Below are positions 8,486-17,212 of a stretch of DNA of 37,168 nucleotides, one piece after another. Numbering within the stretch: position 1 is the first letter of the stretch; each line of letters opens with the position of its first letter. The stretch comes from a bacterium (GTDB lineage: Bacteria > Patescibacteriota > Patescibacteriia > SG8-24). Under the pieces are notes generated by a model, which was not told the origin of the DNA, did no database searches, and worked only from the letters and a program-made list of their open reading frames with translations. The translations under genes and the position numbers were made by a program. Location of the stretch: positions 1 through 37,168 of the forward strand of contig JAKAKZ010000008.1 in assembly GCA_021824285.1 (NCBI GenBank), read 5' to 3'.

Positions 8486-8761
8486 ATGGAGGCGCAGATG
8501 GCCAGAAACAAGAAAGATTCCGCCGCGGATTTCCTTCGCCGCCTGATGCAGATGGATCAGCAGCAGCTGTACGAGCTCTTTTCCCTGCACGCCGATACCG
8601 AATTGATGAAGTTTCTCTCCGCGTTCGGGTACGCGGCGGCCAAGCAGTACCGCCAGCTGTCGCCGGAGCAGTTGGCGTCTTTCATGCTCATCACCGGCTA
8701 CATGGTGCGCGTGAACGAGTCGCTGCCGTCCGCGAACGGTCGTCCGCCCCCTTCAGCCTGA
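8486..8761 (+). CDS. Small hypothetical protein
   Basis: Plausible ATG ORF followed by hairpin aagccacctggcttgttttt. Confidence 0.55.
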   Translation: MEAQMARNKKDSAADFLRRLMQMDQQQLYELFSLHADTELMKFLSAFGYAAAKQYRQLSPEQLASFMLITGYMVRVNESLPSANGRPPPSA

Positions 8762-8942
8762 CAAGCCACCTGGCTTGTTTTTTATAAATTCACTTATTTT
8801 AGCTGTTTTTTCGGCCCGGACTTGCCTTTCGTATTTGGCGCTTCTGCGGCCGTCCGTTTCGGTCTTTACTAATCTGTGCCAACATGCTATAACTTCTCCA
8901 CCGTTCGCGCCCAAATTAAAACAAAATAAGCATCGATCACAT

Positions 8943-8963
8943 GGGTCGGTAGCTCAGCTGGTA
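8943..8963 (+). pseudogene. 5' fragment of a duplicated tRNA-Lys (acceptor 5' strand and D-arm)
   Basis: gggtcggtagctcagctggta identical to 9204-9224; resumes at 9162-9172 (gagcaagcgcc); upstream leader also duplicated. Confidence 0.8.
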
Positions 8964-9161
8964 AGCCGCCGCGCAGAAGCTCGCTCTAGCTCGCTTCGCG
9001 CGATACTGCGGCTTTCGCCGAGAAGTGGCGGCCGAAGCCGCCTTCTCTAATCTTTCGCCTTCGGCGAAAACCGGCGTAAGCTGCGACCGTGCAGCTTGCC
9101 CCGCAAGGTGGCGGTCGAAGCCGCCTTCTCTAATCTTTCGCCTTCGGCGAAAACCGGCGTA
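8964..9161 (+). repeat. GC-rich hairpin-chain insert in the tRNA-Lys fragment
   Basis: Contains two 54-nt direct repeats (9025-9078, 9108-9161; one mismatch) and hairpins ggcggcCGAAgccgcc, tttcgccTTCggcgaaa, aagctgc..gcagctt. Confidence 0.75.
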
Positions 9162-9203
9162 GAGCAAGCGCCCGAATTAAAACAAAATAAGCATCGATCA
9201 CAC

Positions 9204-9279
9204 GGGTCGGTAGCTCAGCTGGTAGAGCAAGCGCCTCTTAAGCGTTTGGTCCTGGGTTCGATCCCCAGCCGACCCACCA
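9204..9279 (+). tRNA. tRNA-Lys (CTT), CCA encoded
   Basis: Acceptor gggtcgg/ccgaccc, anticodon arm agcgc-ctcttaa-gcgtt, T-arm tgggttcgatcccca, ACCA 3' end. Confidence 0.95.
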
Positions 9280-9283
9280 GAAA

Positions 9284-9317
9284 GAAGCCCTGTCCAACGG
9301 ACGGGGCTTCTTTCTGT
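9284..9317 (+). terminator. Terminator after tRNA-Lys
   Basis: agaagccctgtccaacggacggggcttcttt. Confidence 0.75.
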
Positions 9318-9394
9318 TTTCGCGGGAGGCTGGGGATCGAAGACGACGGACTCGGAGTGCCTAGTATGGGCCGGCCGCGAGTCGGCGAGCGGCC

Positions 9395-9684
9395 GACGGG
9401 CGGCATCTGCAGCCCCGGGTCCGATGAGCGCTTCCGATCATTCGCGAATCGGACCTCCGAGGGCGCGGCGGGCGACGGAGGAGACGTGAGCACTTGGGGT
9501 GAGCTGTGAGCCGGCGAGCAGCGAACGGCCGCATCGGCGGCCGCGGCTCGGCCGAAGCCCTCCGCCTATTGCTGAGGCCGAGGGCCCCAAGTAGCGAGCG
9601 TCGGGGGAGGAGGATCCCCAGCCGCTTCGCCTCGGCAATAGCGGGAAGGCCTCGGCGAAGCCGGGGCGTCCGATGCCGCCCGTC
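9395..9684. repeat. Large imperfect inverted repeat with nested hairpins
   Basis: gacgggcggcatc (9395-9407)/gatgccgcccgtc (9672-9684) exact; ctattgctgaggc (9566-9578)/gcctcggcaatag (9629-9641) 12/13. Confidence 0.7.
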
Positions 9685-9790
9685 AGTCGCTGCGTGTCTC
9701 GCGCCTGACCCACCATGTAAAATGCCCCATCGCCAAGATGGGGCATTTTGCTGTGCGAGCGATGGCTCGCAATAATGCTGCATCCCACAA

Positions 9791-9957
9791 GTGTTTAGAG
9801 GTTTAGCGGTTTAGGAGTTTCCCCGTCACTTAACTTTGTTTTAAGGAAGGCGGGGTCCCGCCCGAAAGGCGGGAAGGGGTCATGATTGAAAAAATCGCGC
9901 CGGGCGGCGCGCCTTGAAAGGCAGCCTCTAAACCTCTAGACCCCTAAACTTCTACAC
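9791..9957. repeat. Quasi-palindrome QP4
   Basis: gtgtttagaggtttagcggtttaggagttt ... cctctaaacctctagacccctaaacttctacac. Confidence 0.75.
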
Positions 9958-10096
9958 CCGCCCGTCGGGATCCCCAGCCGGTCCCCCCACAGCCTTATTA
10001 CAATCCACAGGCCACCTCATTTTTAAGCTTGTTGAACAGCTCAAAAAACGATAAAATATATTGTGTAAGCATTGTTCATTTAGACAAGGACAATAA

Positions 10097-12592
10097 ATGT
10101 CCGTCCTCGCCATAATTTCGGCCATTTTCACGGAACACCTGATTGCCATACTTTGCTTTGGCGGTGCTTTTTTCGCTTTGCGCGAATACTTGGTCCGTCG
10201 TCAGCATCACCTGCTTCTCGCGACGCTTTACTTCACCGGCGGCAGCATCGCTTTCCTGTCGCTTTATGCGACTCACATATTTGCGTCCCTGGGCCTGACG
10301 CCTTGGGCATTTGTGGCCGGCCGGGTGTTCTGGGTGTTTTTTGCGATTGATGACGGCTTATTGGCTGCGAGTTTCATCGATATCGTTTTTGGGAAAATCC
10401 CCACTTGGCGCAAATTTGCCATCGCCGTCGCCGTGTGGGTTCCGGCCGTCGCCGCCTCGCTCGGGACAATGGCCATGGGCTCGGTGGGCGGATTGATATT
10501 TCCGATTCCGACCCTGGCCTTGGGGGCCGTACTCTTCGGCATCCGATCGGTCGTGGATCTGGCCTTCGCATCGATTCCGTGGTTCCTTCGTCGGCGTCAC
10601 GTCGCGCCCACGGCAGCGCATGCCTCCCTTTCGCGCGCGGGACTTTTCGGTCTGGCCTTCTCCGCCGCCTCGCTGTCTTCCCTGCAACCCGACTTGCGGG
10701 CACTGCTCATCGTGGGTTGGGCCGCCTTCATCGCCCGCACGTTCTGCCTGATTTTCGGCTCATTGGCGGTCGGCCATCCTGACCCCCGCCTTACTTCGAA
10801 ACCCGTGAGGATTTTGGACCGCAGCTTGGCGTTCAAGATCGCCGCCTCGACTGCGCTGATGTTCTGGCTGCTGGCCTACTTCCTGCTCGCGACTACCTCC
10901 GGCTATTTCGTGCGTTACACGACAGATTCGCTCGAGACCACAATCCGCCGCGACGTCCATGGTTTGGCCAGGTCATATTCCGGTTTTAAGGCCTTGTTCC
11001 TGGAAGAGACTTCGCGGTTGGCTGATCAGCTGAATTCGCTCGGCAAGATCGACAGCCAGACCATAAAGACAGGCCCGATCGCGCGGTTTTTGGGCGTGGA
11101 GCCGAACCGGCGGCTGCTGCGCATCGTCGATAAGAGCGGGCGCATCCTGTACAGCTCCTGGTCCGACAGCGAGGTCGGCAAACAGATTGCTGCCGTCACG
11201 GCGGTCAAGGAGGCCCTAGAAGGCAACAAAACAGTGTTGGCGGCGCGCGATCCGACATTTGGCCGCTGGAGCATTTGGGCCGCGGTGCCGGTCGATATCG
11301 GCATCGAACGCGCCGTAATCCTGGCCGCCGACATCTCGGCCGGCATCGACTTCGCTGATTTCCAGGACGGTTACCCGGGCCTCTGGACCGCCGCCGGCTT
11401 TGTTTCCTCTGACGGCGATCTCGTCTACGGCACCGGCAGCACGCCTGACCGCACCACCATCCATCGGCTGGTCCAGCTGGCCGGCCAGAATCGCGCCCCC
11501 GGACTCCAGGACATCGGCGGCGACCGGTATGCTTGGGAGCCGGTTTCGGACGGCAAGAATCCCGACGGTTTCTTTTTCGTCGAGGTGTCCGGCCAGCAGA
11601 TTTCTGATCTGCTCATCAGGATAGTCGCGACGGTGCTGGCCGCGGTGATGCTCCTTCTGGCCGTCTTCACGCTCGTCATCGTGCTCAGCACCGTGTACCT
11701 GCTCCGGCCGGTCCGGTCACTGCGCGATGCGGCGCGTTCCGTCGAAAAGGAGAATTACGATGTCCGCGTCCCGTTCAAGTCCTTTGATGAGTTGGGCGAC
11801 ATGGCCCGCGCCTTCAACGGCATGAGCGCCGCCATCGCCGACCGCACCGAGCGGTTGCGCCTCGCGCTCAACGAGCAGCACGACTTCTTGGCCCATATGG
11901 TCCATGAGATGCGCACGCCGCTCAACGTCTTCCGCTGGACCACGGAGATGATGCGCTTCGGCGATACCGGCCGGCTCTCCCGCGAACAGACCGAGCTCGT
12001 GGAGCAGATGAGCCAGGTGACGCAGCGTCTGCTCGAGGCGGTCCGCAAGCTCGACGACGTCTCCAAGCTGGATCGCGGCCTGATGCGGTTGGTGATGGAT
12101 TCCATCTCCATGGAGGAGATTATCGACGATGCCGCCGGCATCCAGGCCGTGCAGATCCGTGAGAAGAACATCAACCTCCACTGGAACCGTCCTCAAGAGC
12201 CCTGGCCGAAGGTGAACGGCGACCGCCGTCGGCTCATCGAGATCATGGTCAACCTCATCGACAACGCGGTCAAATACACGCCGCGCAACGGGCACATCGA
12301 GATTACGGGACATGTGCGGGCCGCGGACGCCGCCGACCCGACCGCGCACCTGGAGCTGACCGTGGAGGACAATGGCCGCGGCATCCCCAAGGACCGCCAG
12401 GACCGCGTCTTCACCCGCTTCTTCCGTTCCGTCGACCCCACCCGCGAAGAGATAGCCGGCACGGGTTTGGGACTTTACATCGTCAAGGAGCTCGTGAAGC
12501 TGCACGGCGGCCGCATCTGGTTCGATTCGGAAGAGGGGACAGGGACCGCCTTTCATTTCACCTTGCCGATTACCCGCGCCGACGGCGCTTGA
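10097..12592 (+). CDS. Sensor histidine kinase: N-terminal multi-TM region, Cache-like periplasmic domain, HAMP, HisKA, HATPase
   Basis: HDFLAHMVHEMRTPLNVFRWTTEMM (H-box), NLIDNAVKYTPRNG (N-box), DNGRGIPKDRQDRVFTRFFR, GTGLGLYIVKELVKLHGG. Confidence 0.92.
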   Translation: MSVLAIISAIFTEHLIAILCFGGAFFALREYLVRRQHHLLLATLYFTGGSIAFLSLYATHIFASLGLTPWAFVAGRVFWVFFAIDDGLLAASFIDIVFGKIPTWRKFAIAVAVWVPAVAASLGTMAMGSVGGLIFPIPTLALGAVLFGIRSVVDLAFASIPWFLRRRHVAPTAAHASLSRAGLFGLAFSAASLSSLQPDLRALLIVGWAAFIARTFCLIFGSLAVGHPDPRLTSKPVRILDRSLAFKIAASTALMFWLLAYFLLATTSGYFVRYTTDSLETTIRRDVHGLARSYSGFKALFLEETSRLADQLNSLGKIDSQTIKTGPIARFLGVEPNRRLLRIVDKSGRILYSSWSDSEVGKQIAAVTAVKEALEGNKTVLAARDPTFGRWSIWAAVPVDIGIERAVILAADISAGIDFADFQDGYPGLWTAAGFVSSDGDLVYGTGSTPDRTTIHRLVQLAGQNRAPGLQDIGGDRYAWEPVSDGKNPDGFFFVEVSGQQISDLLIRIVATVLAAVMLLLAVFTLVIVLSTVYLLRPVRSLRDAARSVEKENYDVRVPFKSFDELGDMARAFNGMSAAIADRTERLRLALNEQHDFLAHMVHEMRTPLNVFRWTTEMMRFGDTGRLSREQTELVEQMSQVTQRLLEAVRKLDDVSKLDRGLMRLVMDSISMEEIIDDAAGIQAVQIREKNINLHWNRPQEPWPKVNGDRRRLIEIMVNLIDNAVKYTPRNGHIEITGHVRAADAADPTAHLELTVEDNGRGIPKDRQDRVFTRFFRSVDPTREEIAGTGLGLYIVKELVKLHGGRIWFDSEEGTGTAFHFTLPITRADGA

Positions 12593-12619
12593 ATCCTTAA
12601 TTAAAAATTGACCAAGCAT

Positions 12620-13024
12620 ATGGACAATGAGACCAAAAAACCGATACGCGTCCTGGTCGTCGACGACGAGCCGGCGCTGCTCGATATCTACACCACCAAA
12701 CTCAAAATGGAGCACTATGACGTACTGACCGCCAGCGACGGCCTGTCCGGCCTGGAGCTGGCGCTGCACGAGTCTCCGGACATCATGCTCTTGGATGTGC
12801 TCATGCCCGGCAAGGACGGCTTTGACGTCCTGCGCGATCTCCGTTCCGCGCCGCAGACCAAGGATCTGCCGGTCATCATCCTCTCCAATCTCGGCCAGGA
12901 ATACGAAGTGCGCCGCGGCCTGTCCCTGGGCGCGAACCGTTTCCTGACGAAGGCGGACCTGACGCCGGCCCGCGTGGCCCAGGCGGTCAAGGAGACGCTT
13001 GAATCGCCGAAGGCGAAGGGCTGA
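12620..13024 (+). CDS. Single-domain response regulator (receiver only; alternative TTG start 12608)
   Basis: VLVVDDEPALLDIY...IMLLDVLMPGKDGFDVL...FLTKADLT. Confidence 0.9.
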   Translation: MDNETKKPIRVLVVDDEPALLDIYTTKLKMEHYDVLTASDGLSGLELALHESPDIMLLDVLMPGKDGFDVLRDLRSAPQTKDLPVIILSNLGQEYEVRRGLSLGANRFLTKADLTPARVAQAVKETLESPKAKG

Positions 13025-13102
13025 CCGCCTTTCCCCGCGGTCCGGTATCGCAAAAGATGCCGGCCAGCGGGGACAGAGGGTCATCAATCTGTCCCGGACG
13101 TT

Positions 13103-13540
13103 ATGCCTCTTAGCGCCACGGCCGGAACCCTTCCGGCCGGAGCACAACCGAAGATCCTGATCGTCGAGGACGACAGGTTTCTGATCAAGATCCTGCTGGC
13201 TAAGTTCCAGAAGGAGGGTTTTGAGACGCGCGCCGCGCTGGAGGGCGAGGCGGCGTTGCGCGAACTGGAGAGCTTCTCGCCCTCCGTGATTCTGCTTGAC
13301 ATCATCATGCCGAAACTCAACGGTTTTGAGCTCCTGGCCATCCTGAAAGCCAATCCGAAGTACGCCGACATTCCGGTCGTCGTGCTCTCCAACCTCAGCC
13401 AGGAGGAGGATACGCGGCGCGCCAAAGACCTCGGGGCCGCTGACTTTTTCGTGAAAGCCGACGTTTCCATCAATGAAGTCGCCTCCCGTGTCCGGGAGGT
13501 CATCGCCAAGCAGCTGGCCAAGCGTCCGCATCGGTCATGA
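13103..13540 (+). CDS. Single-domain response regulator (receiver only)
   Basis: ILIVEDDRFLIKIL...VILLDIIMPKLNGFELL...FFVKADVS; 4-nt ATGA overlap with pilB. Confidence 0.9.
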   Translation: MPLSATAGTLPAGAQPKILIVEDDRFLIKILLAKFQKEGFETRAALEGEAALRELESFSPSVILLDIIMPKLNGFELLAILKANPKYADIPVVVLSNLSQEEDTRRAKDLGAADFFVKADVSINEVASRVREVIAKQLAKRPHRS

Positions 13541-15240
13541 CGGTCTGCCGTATGCCGCTCAGCCAGCCCCAGCTCCGCAGCCTGCTCGTGGATCCCGGCC
13601 TCGTGACGGCCGACGATTTCGAAACGGCCGCGAAGACGTCCGCCGCCTCCGGCCGGCCCATTGATGAAGTGCTCGTCGCGAACGGAGTCATGCCGGACCG
13701 CTATCTCGGGCAGATCATCGCCGACGCGCTCGGCTTTCCCTTTGTCCGGCTCGAGAACATCAGCATCGCGGACCATGTTCTGCAGGCCGTGCCTGAGCGG
13801 GTCGCCAGGAGCAGCCGCGCCGTCGCTTTCGGCATGGATGACGGCAACAAGCTGCGGGTGGCCATGCGCGACCCGGATGACTTGGAGACATTGCGCTTCA
13901 TCGAGAAGAAGATGGGCCTGCGGGCCGTGCCGTACTACGCCACGGCGCTCGGGCTGGAGGCGGCGATCGAGCACTACGCCAAGGATCTCGGCAGCGCCAT
14001 CAGCCGCATCCTGGAAGGCGCGCCGACGGAGGATGTCGGCGGCGAGGAAGGCGAAAGCCGCGTCATCAGCGTGGTGGAGCTGGTCATGAACTACGCCTAC
14101 CAGAACAACGCCTCCGACGTGCACATCGAGCCGCGCGAGAAGGAGATCGTGGTCCGCTACCGCATCGACGGCATCCTGCACGACGTGGTGATGATGCCGC
14201 GCGCCTATCTCGAGCCGGTGGTGAGCCGCATCAAGATCCTGTCCAAGATGCGGACCGACGAGCACTACGCCGCCCAGGACGGCAAGTTCCAGGAGATCAT
14301 CAACGGCGTGCGTATCGACGTCCGCGTCTCCGTGCTTCCGGTCGTCGACGGCGAAAAGGTAGTCATGCGCCTGCTGACCGAGAAGGGCAAGCGCTTCACG
14401 CTGCGCGACTTGGGCCTGTCCGAGCACGACCTCAAGGTCGTCGACCGTCATACCCAGAAGTCCTTCGGCATGATTCTGGCGACCGGTCCGACCGGATCAG
14501 GCAAGACCACGACCATGTATGCGGTGCTCAAGGTGCTCAACACGCGCGACGTCAACATCGCCACCATCGAGGACCCGATTGAGTATGCCATCGAGGGCGT
14601 GAACCAGATCCAGGTGAACCCCAAGACCGGCCTGACCTTCGCCTCGGGGCTGCGCTCCATCGTCCGTCAGGACCCCGACATCATCATGGTCGGCGAAGTC
14701 CGCGACGAGGAGACGGCCGGCATTTCCGTGAACGCCGCCATGACCGGTCATCTGGTCCTATCCACCCTGCACACCAACGATGCGGCCACGACCCTGCCGC
14801 GCCTGCGGGACATGAAGATCGAGCCGTTCCTCATCGCCTCATCCGTGAATCTGATCATCGCCCAGCGCCTGGTCCGCAAGATCTGCCCGCGCTGCATCAT
14901 GAGCTATGAGGCCAAACTGGAAGAGGTCAAGTCGCAGCTGCCGAGCGCGCTGTTCGCGCAGCGCTTTAAGGGCGCCAAGAAGAAAACCGTCGGCCTGTAT
15001 CGCGGCAAGGGCTGCCCGGTCTGCAACCGCACCGGCTACCAGGGCCGTGTCGGCATCTACGAGACGCTGGAGATCGAGGACAACATCCGCGAGCTGATCA
15101 TGCGCGGCGCGCCGGGCAACGAGATTGCCGCGCAGGCCGTAAAGAACGGGATGGTCACCATGCTCGAGGACGGTCTGGATAAGGCGCTCACCGGCGTGAC
15201 GACCATGGAAGAGGTCGTGCGCGTCGCGGGCGTAGCCTGA
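13537..15240 (+). CDS. pilB: Type IV pilus assembly ATPase PilB/GspE
   Basis: N-terminal GspE domain, ASDVHIEPREKEIVVRYRIDG, GPTGSGKTTTMYAVL, RQDPDIIMVGEVRDEETA, C-terminal CxxC zinc region. Confidence 0.94.
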   Translation: MTVCRMPLSQPQLRSLLVDPGLVTADDFETAAKTSAASGRPIDEVLVANGVMPDRYLGQIIADALGFPFVRLENISIADHVLQAVPERVARSSRAVAFGMDDGNKLRVAMRDPDDLETLRFIEKKMGLRAVPYYATALGLEAAIEHYAKDLGSAISRILEGAPTEDVGGEEGESRVISVVELVMNYAYQNNASDVHIEPREKEIVVRYRIDGILHDVVMMPRAYLEPVVSRIKILSKMRTDEHYAAQDGKFQEIINGVRIDVRVSVLPVVDGEKVVMRLLTEKGKRFTLRDLGLSEHDLKVVDRHTQKSFGMILATGPTGSGKTTTMYAVLKVLNTRDVNIATIEDPIEYAIEGVNQIQVNPKTGLTFASGLRSIVRQDPDIIMVGEVRDEETAGISVNAAMTGHLVLSTLHTNDAATTLPRLRDMKIEPFLIASSVNLIIAQRLVRKICPRCIMSYEAKLEEVKSQLPSALFAQRFKGAKKKTVGLYRGKGCPVCNRTGYQGRVGIYETLEIEDNIRELIMRGAPGNEIAAQAVKNGMVTMLEDGLDKALTGVTTMEEVVRVAGVA

Positions 15241-15251
15241 TATTTAAGACG

Positions 15252-15335
15252 CGGAGGTTCGGAGGTGCGGAGATGCGGAGTAGCCGATTGAGTCGCCGTT
15301 CAACTACTACGCATCTCCGAACCTTCGCAACTCCG
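15252..15335. repeat. Quasi-palindrome QP5 (pilB/pilC gap)
   Basis: 15252-15283 cggaggttcggaggtgcggagatgcggagtag versus reverse complement of 15304-15335: 27/32 identical. Confidence 0.85.
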
Positions 15336-15349
15336 TAACTACAACCGTT

Positions 15350-16573
15350 ATGCCCTTCAATTACGTCGCCACCTCCGCTAGGGGAAAGGTCCGCCGCGGG
15401 ACCGTCGATTTGGGCAGCCGCGAATCCGTGCTCGAATGGCTGGACCGGCAGAAGCTGATGGCTATTTCCGTGGACGAGGTCCAGCCGCGGCGGTTCGTCG
15501 AATGGTTCAGCGGGCTGTTCTTGGGTACCGTGGCGCACGTGGACCGGCTGATTTTCACCAAGCACCTGGCGGTGATGCTGCAGGCCGGCCTGTCGCTCCT
15601 TGAGTCTTTGGAGATCCTCTCGGAACAGGCCGTGAACTGGCGCTTCCGCACCATCATCAACCGTCTGGCCGAACGCGTGCGCCGCGGCGACCGGCTCTCG
15701 GACGCGCTCTCCGCCTTTCCCGGCGCGTTCAACGATTTCTTCGTCAACATCATCCGTGCCGGCGAGGCCTCGGGCAATCTGGAAAAGAACCTCAATCATC
15801 TGGCGACCCAGATGCAGAAGGAACACGAGCTGCGGGCGCGCGTGCGCACGGCCCTGCTCTATCCGGGCATCGTGCTGACCGCGGCGGCGGTAATCGGCTT
15901 CTTTTTCGCCAGTTACGTCCTGCCCCAGGTCGCCAACCTGTTCGTCGGACTGAAGGGCATCCAGCTGCCGTTCGTGACGGTCCTGCTGCTGGAAGTTTCG
16001 GCCTTCCTGCGCGTGCATGCCGCGGCGACCTTCTTCGGCCTGGTCGCGGCCGGTGGCGGCCTTGTCCTGCTCCTGCGCTGGCACCGGCTGGCGCCCGTCA
16101 CGCACCGCGTCGTCCTGGTCATCCCAATCGTCGGCAAGATCGTCCAAGACGTCAATCTGGCACGTTTCGCGCTGGTGCTTAGTGCCCTGTTGCGCTCCGG
16201 CATCGACATCACGAAGGCCGTGGAGATAACTTCCACCGTCATCGGCAACCTTTATTACCGCCGGGTCCTCGAGCGGACGCTCTATTTACTTCAACGCGGC
16301 ACGCCGATGTCCGAAGTGCTCGTGAAGGAAGGCCGTCTCTTCCCCAAGCTCTGTTCCCGCATGGTCGCGGTGGGGGAGCGGACAGGCAAACTGGACGAGG
16401 TGCTGGGTTATCTGGCCGATTATTATGAATTGGAGGTCGAGACCGCGACCAAGAACCTTTCGACGGTGCTCGAACCGCTGCTCCTGCTCTTCATCGGCGG
16501 CGTCGCTCTGGCCTTGGCTTTCGCCATCCTGATCCCGATTTACAACTTCATCGCCGCCATCAGGCGGATTTAG
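15350..16573 (+). CDS. pilC: Type IV pilus inner-membrane protein PilC/GspF
   Basis: Two GspF domains; FTKHLAVMLQAGLSLLESLEILSEQ and MVAVGERTGKLDEVLGYLADYYELEVE. Confidence 0.94.
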   Translation: MPFNYVATSARGKVRRGTVDLGSRESVLEWLDRQKLMAISVDEVQPRRFVEWFSGLFLGTVAHVDRLIFTKHLAVMLQAGLSLLESLEILSEQAVNWRFRTIINRLAERVRRGDRLSDALSAFPGAFNDFFVNIIRAGEASGNLEKNLNHLATQMQKEHELRARVRTALLYPGIVLTAAAVIGFFFASYVLPQVANLFVGLKGIQLPFVTVLLLEVSAFLRVHAAATFFGLVAAGGGLVLLLRWHRLAPVTHRVVLVIPIVGKIVQDVNLARFALVLSALLRSGIDITKAVEITSTVIGNLYYRRVLERTLYLLQRGTPMSEVLVKEGRLFPKLCSRMVAVGERTGKLDEVLGYLADYYELEVETATKNLSTVLEPLLLLFIGGVALALAFAILIPIYNFIAAIRRI

Positions 16574-16580
16574 CTTTGAC

Positions 16581-16660
16581 AGGTTCGGAGATGCGGAGAC
16601 GCGGAGGCTCGGAGTAATCGTCGCCACTCCGCCTCTCCGCAACTCCGTATCTCCGCATCT
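16581..16660. repeat. Quasi-palindrome QP6
   Basis: 16581-16615 versus reverse complement of 16626-16660: 27/35 identical; CGGAGnnn period of 8. Confidence 0.85.
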
Positions 16661-16673
16661 CACAAGAAGCCCG

Positions 16674-17159
16674 ATGCCGCTCCACGCTCCACACTCCAAA
16701 CTCCACGCCCCCGACCGCGGTTTCACTACCCTGGAACTGATGGTCGTCATCGCGGCCATCGCCATGGTCGCGGCCTTCGCGTCCCCCTTCCTGGCCGGCG
16801 GCCTGTTCCGTCGCGACGCTTCCTCTTCGGCGGCTTTGGCGGTTGACGCCCTGCGGGAAGCGCAGTCCGCGGTCATGTCCGGCAAGAACGGCGCGCGTTA
16901 TGGCGTCCACTTCGAGGCCGATCGTTTCGTGCTGTTCCGCGGTGCCGCTTACGCCTCCGGTGATTCCCTGAATGCCGTGCGCCTGCTCGACGGGGGCGTT
17001 CGCATCGGGCCGATTACGCTCACGGGCGGCGGCAGCGATGTCCACTTTTCCGACCGCCGCGGCGTGCCGACCGAATCCGGCACCGTCGTTTTCACCGCTG
17101 CCGCCGGTTCGCCGATTACCGTGACTGTCGGCGCCGCCGGCATGTTCGACGCAAATTAG
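16674..17159 (+). CDS. Prepilin-like protein (GspH/FimT type)
   Basis: Type III leader DRG^FTTLELMVVIAAIAMVAAFASP. Confidence 0.82.
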   Translation: MPLHAPHSKLHAPDRGFTTLELMVVIAAIAMVAAFASPFLAGGLFRRDASSSAALAVDALREAQSAVMSGKNGARYGVHFEADRFVLFRGAAYASGDSLNAVRLLDGGVRIGPITLTGGGSDVHFSDRRGVPTESGTVVFTAAAGSPITVTVGAAGMFDAN

Positions 17160-17212
17160 GCAACTGGTCCGCGCGGAGCATCTCCGCATAGACCGGACAA
17201 TAAGCCCAAACC

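Noticed and set aside
8943-9279. tRNA-Lys with an intron in the D-loop (8943-8963 spliced to 9225-9279)
   Set aside because: A complete tRNA exists at 9204-9279 and the leader is also duplicated, so a tandem duplication plus insertion is simpler; no group I intron core was recognised.
11717-14451. 604-aa and 455-aa minus-strand ORFs
   Set aside because: Antisense to kinase, receiver and pilB genes with strong motifs; low-complexity His/Asp/Val-rich shadow translations.
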